DNA of 64,000 nucleotides from Rotaria macrura (Eukaryota > Rotifera > Eurotatoria > Philodinida > Philodinidae): the NCBI GenBank assembly GCA_900239685.1, contig OENT01000007.1, forward strand, positions 1 to 64,000, in the 5' to 3' direction. This document shows, in pieces, positions 48,901-63,400 of the stretch. A program made the position numbers and the translations under genes. How positions within the stretch are numbered: the stretch's first letter is position 1; every line of letters starts with the position of its first letter. The notes under the pieces were generated by a model, which ran no database searches, was not told where the DNA came from, and saw only the letters and a list, made by a program, of their open reading frames with translations.

Positions 48901-51900
48901 GTATAGCTAAAATTTGTACCACTGATAGATACGATAGAAAAAATAACCGAATAGTTATTAATTTTATTTTACGATAGCAGTTACTACGAAATCAATACAT
49001 AATGACCGAGTGACAATAATTTGTGTTGATATACACATTGTGAATCTTTGACACCTGATATTTAGAGGAACATCGTCCCTCCCTTGTATAATAGAAACCT
49101 TGGGAACTTCTATTTTATACTTAAAAAATGACACGAATTCAAGTTTTAGATTTTCTACAGAGGTCTCTTTTGCTATTAGAACTAGTACCATGGGCTGAGA
49201 CGAGACAATAGAATTTAGTTGCTTCAGATTTATATCTCCAAGTATTCAAAATTTTGAAAATAAATATATTTCCAGATTCTAAGAATCCCTCATTGTAGTA
49301 TGTCATCTTGTTCAATATCGTATTTAAAATGGTTGAAAATTGAACTGTCACAATATCAGAAAGAAAACAATCACGATAACTACGGCAGCCATCAATAATT
49401 ATCTTCAATTTTTTCATACAAAGAAAATGTAGGACAATCAATCAAGGAAAAAATGTCAGGTGTATATGTTTTATTCTCTTCTATCAAAGATTACTGATCG
49501 AAGGGCTTTTGTGACAATAGAATAAAGAGATTTATATGAACACATTGTAGAAACAGTAGAAGCCAGCGACTATTTAGAAAATAATAACTTGTACTCATTT
49601 TTGCTCACGTTTTGTTACTATAGTGATACTTAATAACGAGTGTTAATACGATGATAGTAGCAAATAATGCAAATATACTGACTTAAGTAAAAAGAAAATT
49701 CAAGAATTCAGATTCATAATTCACTACTATACTTTACCTTGTGCAACCATATAACTTTAAGTCATTAAATGGTGAAGGTAAATACAAAACAGTAGAACTT
49801 AATGAAAGCTTTAAGTTTGATTGCTTTTCAGTATATGCTCTTGTAGTTATAATTATGAGTGCACCTATAATAATTTTAACAAAGCAGCTCGGAACTATGA
49901 AAACTCGGATGGCTAAAGCTCCATGTACCATACATGATTACATAATGCATTGTTTTGAAGTCGATCTCGTTCGTCTAAATTAAGAAAGATACATGTATTG
50001 AAATTTGTTTTCGGAATATCTTAGATACATTTCTAATTTCAAACATCGATTTTTCTTGAACGATAGAAAGAATCCTTCAAATTGTGAATCAGCAGATCAA
50101 TGATGATTAATTGTAAATTTAGAATTCGTTCGACTCAAGAAATATAATTGCATAAAAGAATAAAAGAAGATTTGTTTAACGGTATATCTAAACTCAACGT
50201 ATTTTTCATTGGATTCCTTTTGTCTAACTCTAAAATGTATTTTTCACAGACAATTTCTTTTCTATGAAACGTCTAGCATGCAAAATGTTCGATGGATATT
50301 TTTCATTTGTTAATTGATGTCAATTGTTTTGATTGAAGATTTAGAAAAAATGTTACTGCAATAATCCATGAAAAATAAAACAGTAAAAATATATTCAATT
50401 CTTCATCAGTGTAATAAATACACAACACAAAAGAGAATATTAATTTTACAATGAACTATTAGTGTCTATAGAAATTATATTTAGTTAGCAGAAGACTGAA
50501 ATCAAATAGAGAATAATTCCATTATAAGCATTTCGTTTTTCATGAGAACATTGAAATCTTTTGAAAGAAACTGTTTGCAACATTTGAGGCATATTAAATT
50601 GAAATCTACATTTTTCAATGAATAATAAAACAAATGAATATGGGACATTTTAATTATGACGAAAGCATTCGATGATGAATGTTGCATTTGATAGGCCATG
50701 CTTTTTTTTCTTAAATAGTTCTTTATGTTTTACCAAAAAAATACTGTACTGGATAAATTAATTTTCCGACGGAGTATCATCATTTATATTCGTATGTATA
50801 AAAGAATCTTGAGAAAAACAAGAAAATCTAGTTATATTCTCTTTTTCCATTTCATCATTTCATTGAGAGATTCAAACTTTTCAAATATCATGTAAAATCG
50901 TCTTGGTCGCTTATAAAAGAGCAAATAAAAGAACTAATAGGTTCTTACCTGTAACGTCTTCGGCTAGAGAAACAACAATCATTTTTATTGATCATAAATA
51001 ATATATGTGAATTTCAAGCATGAAACTGTGTCATATCAACTAATTAAAAGTGTCTGAATGAAAATGATCTTAAGAAGAATATTGACATATTCTGAACGAG
51101 ACAAATATGCTGCCAAATAATGTATAATAGAAAGATATTTCATCGTCAAAGATTATTCATATAGCTATGAAAGTTCATGATTCATTGTCTTCGAACGATT
51201 TCAACTTTTCTACAGTCAATGTCATACAAGTCAAACGTTCTATATTATGATCTCTAGTGTGAATTTAATTTTTTCTTATCTATGATTACATACCAGTATT
51301 TTCAGAAATAAAATTTTTCAAATATTTTTATCATGATTTTTTAATGGTAAAGGACTATTGAGTCTTTATTTTCCAAAATCGGAAATTTTATTAATCTATT
51401 ATTCATTCCTATATCAGACTATGAATTTTCTTCTTGATCTATAAATTAGAATATATTAATGTTGAGTTCAATGATGCATACAAACAGAAAAGAACCGGAT
51501 AAATATTTATCTTCATGGTAAATCGATTAATTATTAGCAAGCCTTCATGCTATTTTTTTTCATGTTTCAGCTGGACGTACCGTTAGAAATTACTTGCATC
51601 AATAAGCCGAAAGCTACTATGACTTGTGATGTCAAGAACTCGTGATTTTATCATGCTAAAGCTCAATTTTGAATTCTGTGATATAGAGACAAAGGAGTAC
51701 AAAACTTTAATTTTAACAAAAAATTCATTAGGAATTTCTTATCAATTTGTATGCAAGTATTTTTTTTGTCATTATTAGGGAAAACGTTCACGCTATTCAG
51801 TGAACGAGAAATAAGAAGGGTAATAAAACTTTGTCTGACTAAAAATCTGCATTTTCCCACAAATATAACGTTAAATAAACAATAGTCTGTTGACTTGTGA

Positions 51901-52901
51901 TATGTCAGAAGTATTAAGGATCATCTATTGTCACATTAAAGATTGCTTTCTATTTACACATGCTTGTACTATCAACAGTGTCATCCACGAGCCTACTACA
52001 TGGAAAGTATTCATTGAATGCTTCAACTGGAAAAAATAACTCGTACATGTATGAGCTAATTATATAAATTTAAACCTTGATTAATAATGAAATTTTTTTT
52101 TAACAAAATTGAAATGTTCGTCCTACTTGCTACTATGAATTATGAATGAAAAAATGACAAATCCTGCTAATCGAATGTGAGGATGGCATGCTTCGTGCGA
52201 GTAGTAGTCATTTTGATCCTACAATTCAAAAGAATAATATCGGATCTAGTATTGAAGAGATGATGAATGAATGAAGGCATCATTACTAATAGATCGGTTA
52301 CCGAATTTCTTTTTCAGTTATAAACCTATAGATAATAGATTTACAACATTTTCGAGTAAACGATTTTGATATAAAAAAAAACATTACATTTCATCATGTT
52401 TGATGTAACGAATTCGAAGAGAGATTCTGCTGAAAAAGGACGCAGCACTGTAAAAACTGAAGATTAGAGTCTAGTAGTAGAAATGCCTTTAAATTTTACA
52501 GCCACAATCCTATATTATGCATTCATCAGAACGTTTATAACTATCATCAATCGGACGGTGTGTCGATTATTCTTATATTCACAAAATTTTCTATATCTAG
52601 GATTAAACGGTGTCGGTCGCTTTGATAAGAACAATAAAAAATTTAATCGAGTACTACACAATGTGTTAGGTGTTTCCACTCTTTCGTAACTATGTTTTTG
52701 ATTTGTAGAATTTAGTTGATTACCAGAGAAATTTAATATTGCACTTCAAAGTACAAATAATCATTGGAAAATAATCAAAAAATTTGATTCCAACTTATGA
52801 AGAAACTAAGATATATGATCAAATTTTACAAGATCTCATCCAGAGTAGAAAATGAATGCTGAATTAGATGCGAAAAGAGAATTCTTGTATATCATTGTAT
52901 A
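45919..52901. other. Gene-poor 7-kb stretch
   Basis: No exon chain or RNA gene was recognised on either strand. An (AC)n microsatellite lies at 47722-47739, and base 47527 is an unresolved n. Isolated frames such as 49139-49441 and 49741-49983 lack domains and splice-linked partners. Confidence 0.5.
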
Positions 52902-53071
52902 TACAGTAGTTGCCAAAAGTCCCGCCCCTAGTAGAACTTTCTAGAAATTCTAGAACCTTCCATAATTTTTATATAAATATATAGTACTAATCACCTGCTG
53001 ATCAGAACTACTCTTCAGTTCTACTACACTGTTATTAATCATTAACTATAACATAACATTCAAATATAGCC

Positions 53072-54067
53072 TTGCAAGTATGCCAGCGGTATGAAATTGT
53101 CTTTTTATCTCAACATCCGCTAGGACGGAAGCTCAGCCATACGACTGTAGCGAAGGCAGTTCATTGTGACGAAAAGACGAAGGAACTTTTGTTCAAGCGG
53201 TGGAAGCAATCAAAAGATTTGGCCGATGCACCACTATCTGGACGATCACGTGTAACAAGCCCAAAAAAGGATCAACAAGTTGTTGCACTTTCAGAACAGC
53301 AAACATTCGTCACAATTCAAGACATCACGAACAAGTTGAACAAAGAGGGAGTCGAGATCAGCCACAGAATGCTACGACGACGCTTGAACGAAGCGGGAGC
53401 AAAGTATAATGAACCTTTGTCAAAGTCACTACTCACCGAGAACCACCGAAAGAAACGTTTAAAATAGGCTGAAGATTAGAGAACTACGGACTGGAACCAA
53501 GTGATCTTTTTTGACGAGACCACCATTCGTATGAATTCTGTCAAAGAACTGATTTGGAACTTGCCTGGAAAAAAGAAAGCTGTGCGAACTGTCAAGCATC
53601 CTATCAAGGTCAATGTTTAGGATTGCTTTTCAGCTCGAGGTTTTGATCGAGTCGTATGTTTCAAGCAGAACCGAAATGCAGATTAAATGTGTCATATTTA
53701 CAAGTATGGCCTCTTACCTAAAGCACGGAAACAATTTGGTTATGATTCAACGTTGTGGAAATTACAGGAAGATAATGACCCCAAACAAACATCAAAACTG
53801 GCAACCAATTAGAGAATGAATAACAATGCCCACAAAATCGTTTGGCACTCGAAGTCTCTCGACATTGCACCCAAAGCAAATGTATGGCAACGTCTCAAAA
53901 TGAAATTAAAAAGGAAAAATCTGCCAAATTATCAATCTTTAGTTTCAGCAGTAAAACGAGAATGGACGTCCTTTTCACAAGAATTGGCTATTAAATTTGT
54001 ACGTAGTATGAACAATCAAATTTCTGAAGTTATTGAAAATGATAGGGACTTTATATTACATTCATGA
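53072..54067 (+). pseudogene. Tc1-like transposase remnant
   Basis: The frame opens at 53072 with a helix-turn-helix region (SHTTVAKAV, then the Gly-Arg-Ser-Arg GRPR-like linker). It is interrupted by a stop at 53465 and by further stops and frame changes to 54067. The first catalytic Asp is in FFDETT (about 53510) and the second in EDNDPKQTS (about 53775). At the third site the family pattern Pro-x-Glu-Asn-x-Trp reads PKANVW, so the catalytic Glu is replaced by Ala. It cannot encode active transposase. Confidence 0.88.
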
Positions 54068-54094
54068 TCATACTGTTCTATAAGCTATAACATC

Positions 54095-54329
54095 CCAGGT
54101 CGAAAAATCTGACAAAAGATCTTATGGAATGCGTACAAGATCTTGGAATATGGGCGAAACCTGACAAAAATTCGTAGTCTCAGAGATCTTCCATCAGATG
54201 CCATACTCAGATTCTTGAAAGATCTTATTAATTTGTAAGATCTTTCAAGAATCCGATTGTGCGATCTGATGCAAGATCTCAGAGACTACGATTTTGTGTC
54301 GGATCTTAGCATCTCATTGTCCGCCCTGG
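54095..54329. repeat. Palindromic insertion in the Tc1-like element
   Basis: Two arms, about 54173-54230 and 54233-54290, are long near-perfect inverse copies (both contain AGATCTTT and CGTAGTCTC). The outer ends read CCAGG...CCTGG. AGATCTT recurs many times. It is either a hairpin MITE that inserted into the dead element or a foldback duplication. No target duplication is obvious. Confidence 0.65.
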
Positions 54330-54406
54330 AATAATAAAAACGTTTTCCTCTTATCTCTTCTTTTGGTGTAGTTAGATTAGGGGCGGTACTTTTGGCCACT
54401 ACTGTA

Positions 54407-55570
54407 TAACGACATTTTGCTTACTAAAGAAAAGTAACCAAAGATTCTACACAACGAATATGTTTGATAATGATCTACAAATGAAAATCTATTTAAGCAG
54501 CTACCACTGTCATGAGCTACATATGCAGATGAACAATATTTAAAAACTTTCAAAGTTTTCTCTTTGACAATTGAACCTATGTGTATTTCATTTATTAACA
54601 TATGAACTGTATGAATTATTGTGTATGATGCTTGTGTTGTTTGAAGTTTGAAAATTTTTAAGCATTTTGCAAATCGAAATAATGAATTGAATGAATCATT
54701 GCAGTGAAATTTTTCAATTCCATATATACACTATGAAACAAGTTTAAACATAGAAATCTCCGTATCTTGTGAAAATGCAACATCGAATGGAAAGAGTTGG
54801 AAATTTTGAATAAGATGAAGATCGAAAGTATAACAACATAATTATGCTCGTTTAGTGCAAATTTTCTCGCTATTAATTCTATATATCGAGGTGAAAAAAC
54901 ACGTTATTTATTTTTAAAAGCACTTTAATTTATTGTTTGTATAAAAAATGCATGCATTCTATAGAATGACTTTTAAAGCAATGGCTACTTTCCACTGCTT
55001 TTATTTTATCAAAGTTTGGCATAATTCGTTGTACTATGACTTCAAGTAATAGAACTGGAAGACAAAAAAAACACCATCTGGTGTATTATATACATATTCT
55101 ATACGTATTTAAATCATAATATTGAGATTATGCATTGTATATTTTATTGCAACATATGAATATCAAGAGAGATTAAAATTCGGTTGAACATTAGGGAATA
55201 CAAATAATAGACAAACGAACACAATTGAGACAATTACATAGTGCCAAGAATAGGAATAGTAGGGATAACTTGTTTTGAAAGGAAACAAGTTTTATCCATT
55301 TCTAAAATTTTAATGAACAATTGAGACTGGGAGACTATTAATCTCTTTCTATTCAGGATTTAATTTCTTTTTAGTATACATCGTGCGAATAAATGAATTG
55401 CGTGCTTCTGGTAGCTTTTCCCTTCATATAATTTGATTAGCTTCGTATTTCATATGGACTTAAAACTTTGCATGAAAAAGAATTAGCTAATCAAGAAGTA
55501 GCAACGCAACAAGTAAGATTTGTGATACACATAAATAAAATTTACACAATATCAACTTAACCAGGCGTTT
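54407..55570. other. Intergenic, no gene seen
   Basis: AT-rich spacer that should include the 3' untranslated region of GAS8. No coding frame with support. Confidence 0.45.
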
Positions 55571-58500
55571 TTAGGGTGAACTTGTTACAAGACCAGCGAT
55601 TCCTTGACCTATTTTTTGGCCAACTGCAGCGCTCTCTAGTGGTTTGAAACCTATTTCTTCAACTGGAACACCGAATTGTCGTAGTTTAGCTTCGTACGTT
55701 CTTAATATATCATTATGAGCTTTACAAACACGTGCCAACTCGTATTGTAAATCACGAATCTGTAAGAAGGAGAAAAAAAGCAATCAGATTTTTCTTGCCT
55801 CAGAGACTGTTACCGATAAATCTCAAGTCAAGGATACTTGAAACTATTTTCAAATTCATTTAGTAAGTTCTGAAATTTGTTAAAACAGTGAACGAATAAT
55901 CTTACATATAGTATGTTCAATGCTTGAAAGTTATTCATGTAGCGCAATTACTACTACTGATTTCTTAGATGGCAATTTTATTCGAGTAAAACTAAAACAA
56001 ATAGTTACTATTTTTTCCCCATCCTTAGATCAGTTATTGTTAAGCTTTTGCATTAGTTCAATTCTTGAAAAGTGTAGAACATCGGGAAAGGTATTAAACA
56101 AACTCTATTTCCTTTGAATTCTGCAACAAGTCTAACAATCATTTGATTCATAAAATGTCATCCATAAACGAAATGTCCAAATAAAAATCACTTTTATTTC
56201 GCGCCCTCTTTCTAGTTTACTGATATCCGAAGTTCTTTGGTGTTAGAAAAAATCTATACGCTCTTCAGCCGCTGTTTGGTTTATATGAAAATGATTGATC
56301 ATATTATTAATTCATAGATAAGCTAGACGCATTAAAATTGGCATATCCTATTTTTATAATTATTTGAGAGTCAATGTCTCTGCTAGATCGAATGAATTAT
56401 ACCATCGACGACAAGAATTCTTACTCATGTTCTTCCGTTGAGAAGATGGGGCATTTTTAATGAATGGGTTCTTAGAAAAAAACTAATTTCTCATACTTTA
56501 CTTCATTGAAATTTCAAATTTTGAACAAGAAATACATGTAACATATAAAGAGATTATGCATATTTTCAAAACTCTTAACCTAAAGAAACTTCGCTTAGAA
56601 GTTTAAGGCTTTTTAAAAATAGAATACAAGATTAAACCGAACTTAATCTGTTAAAATTTCAAAATCCAAATTCGAAAGTATTTGCTGTAACTGAATGCAT
56701 GGTAATTTCAAAGGTACGATTTAGTTGAAATGTTAGTTCTCGTTATAATTCGATCATAAATATTAAGTTTTTTTACGAAAAATATATTGCTCATTAAGCT
56801 CTACAAGATAAATCAAGCACCGATTGAGCAACTAAGCAGATAACTACTATAAATATTACGTCATGAGAAGAATATTTTCCTTGTCAAAATGTTCTGCGAC
56901 GCTCTCTACGTAAATTTGAAGATTCTTTGAAAAATGTTGAAATAAATTCTAAGCGATTTTCGTATGTTCAACTTCTATCGACCGTACACTTTTTTCATTG
57001 TTCTAGAAATGTTTTATGAATAGTCACTTAACGTAGACATTGGACAATATTCAACTCATCAAATTTTGAAACATTTTGTAAAACTTCATCGATTGTTAAC
57101 AAGAAGAAAATGTTCAAACACTTACCGATGCATTTTTAGCATCAAGTACTTCCTAGAAGATAGTAAAAGAAAATAAGATAAATCATTTCAAAAGAACTAA
57201 CAAATATGTTTACTTCGATTTTTCGTGTAACAATTGATAAAGATCCTGGATCAAGATTCGATGCTGATAATACTTCATTTAATTGAGCTTCTTTCTTTTC
57301 CAGCACAACAGATAATTTTGTTAGTTTCTTTTCTAATAGTATATTTTTTAAGCTACTCTTTTGTTGAACTTCATTAATTGCTTTAATGAATTTCGTATAT
57401 AAATCATCACGTTCCTTTTGAATCTGAATAATACAAAGACGAACGAATGAATTTGAAAATAATTATATAGGAAATATACAATTTCAAATCGTTGTAATAG
57501 AACTTCATATTCCCATTTAGCATTTTTTAAATCACTTTCACATGTTTTCAATTGATTTTTCTTACTCTATATATATATATATATGCATGTATATATTGAC
57601 ATAAAATGTAATTTTTGATAGACGAAAAATTTCAAATCTATTTTACTTCAAATAAACTTTTAACTTTTTCATAATTTTCAGCACGCCGTCTTAATTCTTC
57701 GGTTTCTTTTCTTGCTGCTTCAAGTGGTTCGCGCATTTTTCGATTTTCAATTTCGAGTTCACTCATACGTTTCTCAATTCGTTCTTCGTCTTGCTTTTTC
57801 TTTTCCGTTTCATTCTAAAACGAAATTAAAATAAAATCGATGACATATCAGATGAACAATAAATTTATTCTAACTTTAAGTGTATTAATTAAATTCAGAT
57901 TATTCAATGTAATATCGTTATAGTAATTTTTAATATCACTGAATGCTTTTTCATGATTACGTAGAAGATTATTAATTTGCTGATTTTTTCGTTCTTCAAC
58001 TTCGTGTAGTTCTGTTTTACGACGTAATTCCATTTCTTCACGCAATTCACGTAATTTTTTTTCATATTTTCCTTCGATATCGCGAGCTTGTCGAACAAAA
58101 TCTTCTCGTAGCTTTGATGCATAATTTTCATTCGTCTAAGTGCAGATAATATTTTTGTTTACATTTTTCTATGCAACGAAATGACTATAGATGTGCAAAC
58201 AAACCTTTTTCAAGTTTCTTACAACTTCTTGTTGTGCTAATTCTTGATCTTTCATTTGTATTCTTAGTTCTCGTTTTTCTTTCCACATTTCATTTTCCTC
58301 ATCATGGTGTGCTTCGACAGCTACTTGTAATTCAGCGATAGTTTCAGCTTTCAGTTCGGCTTTATTATTTTGTTGTTCAAGTAGTATATGTTTCACCTTT
58401 TGTTTATAAACCTACATGCCAAAGAAAAAAACAGCAAGAAATTCTAGAGGAAAAAATTCACTGAATCTAATGTAAACATCGAACGAGTGACAATTTCTTT

Positions 58501-59997
58501 CAGAATTCAATAATATAGAATGTGACTGTTTCTTCTAAGAAATTTCCCTCCGAAGGAAAATCAGCGAGATCGACTTCTTCAGATGAATTATATCTTTAGT
58601 CTGAAGAATCGATTCATCTTTAGGAGTCTAGGTCATTCACATATTTTTATGCCAGAAAGTTCAAGAGTTTAAAAGTAACATAGTGGTTGAATGGAAAATT
58701 AAATCAAAATTATCTTAATGACCATGCTTAGTTCTATTGAGTTCGACTAGTTCAATTTTCGTCAATGAACTCACGCCGCCGTCTTGTCTTGCAATACTCG
58801 TCTACAATTGCATAATGCATTATCATTCAATATATGTTGAGTAAAATTTATGAATATTTGAAATGAGCTGCTACATGCTCTTTCCATGTAATACTATCCT
58901 CAATGTCTCTACTTGGATGTTTTAATGACTTATTTTTAGTAATTTGATTGAATAAAATCGTGTTCAAAATGTTTCGTATGACAATGCGTTGATATCAAAT
59001 GTTTAGCTAAATAAATTATGATTCATGGTCATGTTTAATAGGTCATCTTGATTTATATGTTATCTTGGCATTTCTTTTCGATGAAATAAAGCCAATCGAA
59101 CTTTACTAAGCGATACCGATTGACTATTGCGTATAACACTTCGAAGTCATCATACATGTGTGTTACTATTTAGTCTTACATAATTTTCACACGTTACTAT
59201 AGTCAAACCTTGGTACTATCCATAAGAATATAGCTCTGAACAAGTTACTCATAGTTGTTTGTCGTACATTATCCATCTAAAAGCATGTATGAATTTCATT
59301 GTAAGATATAGTTGCTCTGTCAATCAGTAACTGTAATATATGAAGTTCTCATGATTGAATTCATGAACTCAGTGGGCATACCGGACTTCTGTTGAGAATT
59401 ACGACTAGTATAAACATTTATTCGATCATACATCAACTTCATTGAGCTGACCTAATTATTAGTTGCTCGTATGATAATTATGTCAGTTCATCATGTAGAT
59501 ATGTATTACAAAGAGAGGAGTTCATGTCAACAGTTCAATAAGTTTCAGCTGTTCGAAAATCGGAAAGCTCACTATGAAGACTTACTTTAATTTCAGCTTG
59601 ATGCTGTTCTTCTGCATCTTCTAATTCTCGATCTTTGTTACGCAATTCAGATTTTTTCTCTTCAAGAGTTCGTTTTGTTATTTCCCAGAACGAATTTATG
59701 CGATCACGTTCAAGTTGAAAATAATTTCTTTCTTCACGTTCATGATCGAGTTCTTCACGTAATCGACTTAAGTGCTCTTCTAATTCTTCTTTGCTCATCT
59801 AAAATCATAATAGATCAATATGTATTGTGACACACATACATAAGCATAACTAACCTCGGCAACCGCTCGGCCATCAATGATGGTCGGTGTTTTAGGTGTT
59901 TTCCTTTTCTTGCCACCTTTTTTCGGTGCCTACGACAATAGAAGATTGTATCATAGTTTCCAATGAAGAAAGAATCGCTAGCAAAACAACATACCAT
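55571..59997 (-). CDS. GAS8: Dynein regulatory complex subunit 4 (GAS8)
   Basis: Exons 59997-59995 (ATG only), 59929-59855, 59798-59586, 58411-58205, 58135-57875, 57814-57647, 57566-57480, 57423-57214, 57152-57126 and 55759-55571 give 479 aa (human 478). The protein is a coiled-coil scaffold of the nexin-dynein regulatory complex on axonemal doublets, needed for controlled ciliary beating. Matches run the full length: a Lys-rich start (APKKGGKK), [61 protein letters not shown], and the C-terminal block [20 protein letters not shown] followed by GFKPLE. Oddities are the intron directly after the initiator ATG and a 27-nt microexon (57126-57152). ACTACAG ends two bases before the ATG, so a spliced-leader acceptor there is plausible if the organism trans-splices. 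Confidence 0.97.
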
Positions 59998-60439
59998 AGC
60001 TGTAGTATGAAATCGATACGGAAACGATGGAGAAAAGAAACAAAATCGTGTGTTACAATCATTTGGGAAAGTCTAATATATGAGAATATTGTTTGCCTAT
60101 AGCAACATCCTCTTCTGGCTCATTTATGTTTATAGAGGGCCTTCAGTATCATGGACAAAACTGTGAACGTATACGATTGGCTCAAACAAATTTATTCTTC
60201 AAATCGAATGAAACACAACACAACTGGATACAATGGAGCACGAGATTGTATTTCAAACGAACACGCTCAGGTATATTTATTTATGAAGGCTTTGTTTGTT
60301 TGATGTATAGAATATGTTCGTCAAGTGTTTGTCGTTCGTTCATATAACGTTGATATGTAAGAAATGTTAATAATGTTGTTGATGAATGATAATTTTGATT
60401 GTGATTTAATTCTACAGGAAATTCTCATTTCAATAATTC
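59998..60439. other. Spacer and presumed GAS8 promoter
   Basis: 442 bases between the end of the upstream Ser-rich gene and the GAS8 start, both on the minus strand. Small plus-strand frames here (59896-60102, 60093-60347) overlap exon 2 of GAS8 or lack support. Confidence 0.45.
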
Positions 60440-63400
60440 TCATTTAATAAAAACAAAAGAAACTAATGATACTTTACTATGATTGCATCGACTACTATTT
60501 GTGATATTCGAACACTTATTCTTATGCTGAGATAGAACTTTTTCATTTGATATACTATTCCAAATAGGAGCACATGGCTGTGGTGTTGATGGACTTGATA
60601 TTTTTTCGTATGTTGTACTTGTTAAATTAGATATAATAATGTTCGATCCGTTATTGCCAGATGAGTGAGAATTTAATGGAGAATTTTCATCTTTGCTAAG
60701 TATTTCAGATAAATTTCTATTGAAACATTCGTTTTCTTTGATATTCTTCGAACTTTGTAATTGATTCGTCTGAAACGATGGTATCATTGTTGTATTTCTA
60801 TATGGAATGAGAATATCAATAAAATGAGAAAAATGAAATTATCTGCTATTATTACAGTTTATATCGTTTGTCATAATTGTAGAGAATCGTACTTAATAAT
60901 GATGATTGTTTATCATCTAAAATTGATGATTGAGTACGGTTTGAAGACGTTATTGTTAATGAGTTAAGTGGTTGAGAAATTTCATTCATAGATAATTCTG
61001 TAATTAGATTAGATGTTTGATTAAACTTTGATTTTGATGCTGATTTCAAATTATTCTTGCTTGTTGAACTATTTAAAAGCAAGGAGTCCTTTTTAATTAA
61101 CGTAGAATTCGATTGTATTTCATTTTTTGATCCATGAATTCCGTTGATTGATTGCATAGAATTCGAAGATGTTGCTGTTAAAATAAGACTAATTAAATTG
61201 TGTATGAAACTAATCAATAGATTACATAGTGTTGATAGAGATTTTTCCTCGTCATATGAATATTGATGTGTTGTTGTCATGGTTTGTTTAAGATTAGTAT
61301 CTATTGAAAACAGACAAGATTTATTATGGTTGCATGATAGTTTATTTTACGACTTTTGAATACCGAACTCCTAGAAATAATTACCTTCATTCAAATCAAT
61401 GTCTGTCAATCGATTGTTTTTTGACGCATGCTTTGTCGAAGAATTCTCGATTGACTTCAATGTTTGAGTGATTTGTTCGTCGTGCTGCTGATGTTCATTA
61501 GTAAACGTCTGATCAGTTATTAGTGATTGCTTGTCAACTTTGTTCATTGTAGAAGAATTTGAATCGTTCGAGATATTTTTCTCGTTTGGTAATTGACTTC
61601 TGGATGCTTTTACTAATAGATTCGAAGCGAAATTTTCTACTTTTTGTGAAATACTCATAGGATTACTGTTTGCCAATGAAGAAATTGAATTAATATCTTT
61701 CATATATGGTATAGTTTGTCTCGTCGATGAATTAGACAAAACACTAGGTGAAATTTCGTTGAACTTATTTCCTGATATGAAAAAGAGAAACACGCTATGT
61801 GTATGGACAAGTTGATTTCAAATTATAGTCGTTTCATGAACCTGTATATAGCGATGATAATGGATTAGTCGTAAGGTTTTTGATAGGATATTCTATGCAT
61901 CGAATATTATCAGACACTTGTGGAACATGTTCCGATTTTGATTTTTCAGAAGAGTGTTCAGTGGCAAGCGTCTTCGAAAATAACGGATGAACTTGATCGA
62001 CGAGAAAAATAGAACAACTTTTTTGCATCGAACTATTATGTTCTGGTTGTGATTGAGACCGTACTTGATTACAATGAGTTTCTCGTACGACAATTAATCG
62101 TTGTGCTTTTACGGGAGTAAGTCGTTCAGCTAATGGAATACATTTTGGTGGTATCGAACTATGTTCATTAGATACAAGAATAGATTGTATCTTAGCATCG
62201 TTATATCTCAATGGTAATAGTGGCATTTGAATAGAGCCGAATTCAGTTGACTTAACCCTAGTCAATGATTTGCAATCGTTTTTTTGTAAATGCATAACTT
62301 CTTTAGTATTTCGTGAGGCATCTTTCATCAATATAGGACGAGAAAAGTTTTCAGTTTCTGCTTCGAGAGTTTTTTGTTGAGCTCCGTCAACGGACGAATC
62401 GCATCGATGAGAGATGTACTTTTGAGAATGATTTTCAATCATTGAATTCGATAGATTCGATCTTTCAATTGAAAATCGATCTAGAATACGGTTCGAGGTA
62501 TGGATATGCTTTCAGATTGATAGTATACCTGCGCATGGGGAAACCGTTTCATGTTGTTTATTTACGCAGTTGGTGTCTCCATTAAATGATAGTACTTGAT
62601 TTTCTTTGACATAATCTTCTTCTCTTGCTGTAGGACTGCTCGGCTGAAATAGAAAGTAAAAGTAAAAACACTTCTCATCACCATTGAACACATTTTTTCA
62701 GGCCCTTGTAATATGTTCCTTACGGAAAACTCACCAACAATATCAAATTATTGATATTCAAATTAGGATCGAGTAATCTTTGTTGATTAGGTTTTGACGT
62801 AGGATTATGTTCGGTAAATAGCTGCGTTGAATATGATGCATCGAATGTTCTCATACATTTTGGTTTTACTGGAAATACCTGTAATTATTACTTCAGAAGA
62901 TAATATTTAGTTTTGAATTTTCTTACTGCTGGTGTTGAAATAGGTAGTGAAGCATATGATCGTCTAATGACTGATATACTTTTATCCTCTAATTTATTCG
63001 ACGATATATCAGATATTTTTGAATTACTCGTTGAATCAGTATGATGATTTATGATGGTTTTGATAGAATCGTTTGTGAATGATTCTACTATTCCGGATGA
63101 TTTATTTTTTCTTTGTTCTTGTTGTTGTTTAATTAAGGCGAAGACAGTATCAGTTTGGAGTTGTGACATAGATTTCGATGTCGTACTACGTAAAATCGAT
63201 TTTCTTGAATATTCATTTCCAACAGATGATTTCGGTGAACTTTCTAATGTCGAAACGAATTGACAATTTTTATCGGTTATAGAATCATATATTGGTTGCG
63301 ATTTCTCTGCAATTGAAGTGAAGATTTCAGTAAATTGAGCATCTGTTGTTGAATTGAATTCAGCTGGTTTTTTGGTGAATAGAGAAATGGAAGGCGAATG

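Larger units (their letters stand above)
52904..54404 (+). mobile_element. Defective Tc1/mariner-type transposon
   Basis: Terminal inverted repeats start CAGTAGTTGCCAAAAGTCCC and end with the diverged inverse (ACTTTTGGCCACTACTG). Both are flanked by TA, the Tc1/mariner target duplication. The 1.5-kb length exceeds the usual Tc1 size because a palindromic insert of about 235 bp (54095-54329) sits between the coding remnant and the right end. The TIR divergence and broken frame show an old, immobile copy. Confidence 0.9.

Noticed and set aside
49139-49983. Several 65-100 codon frames near 49-50 kb
   Set aside because: Isolated, on both strands and without domains; expected by chance in this length of AT-rich DNA.
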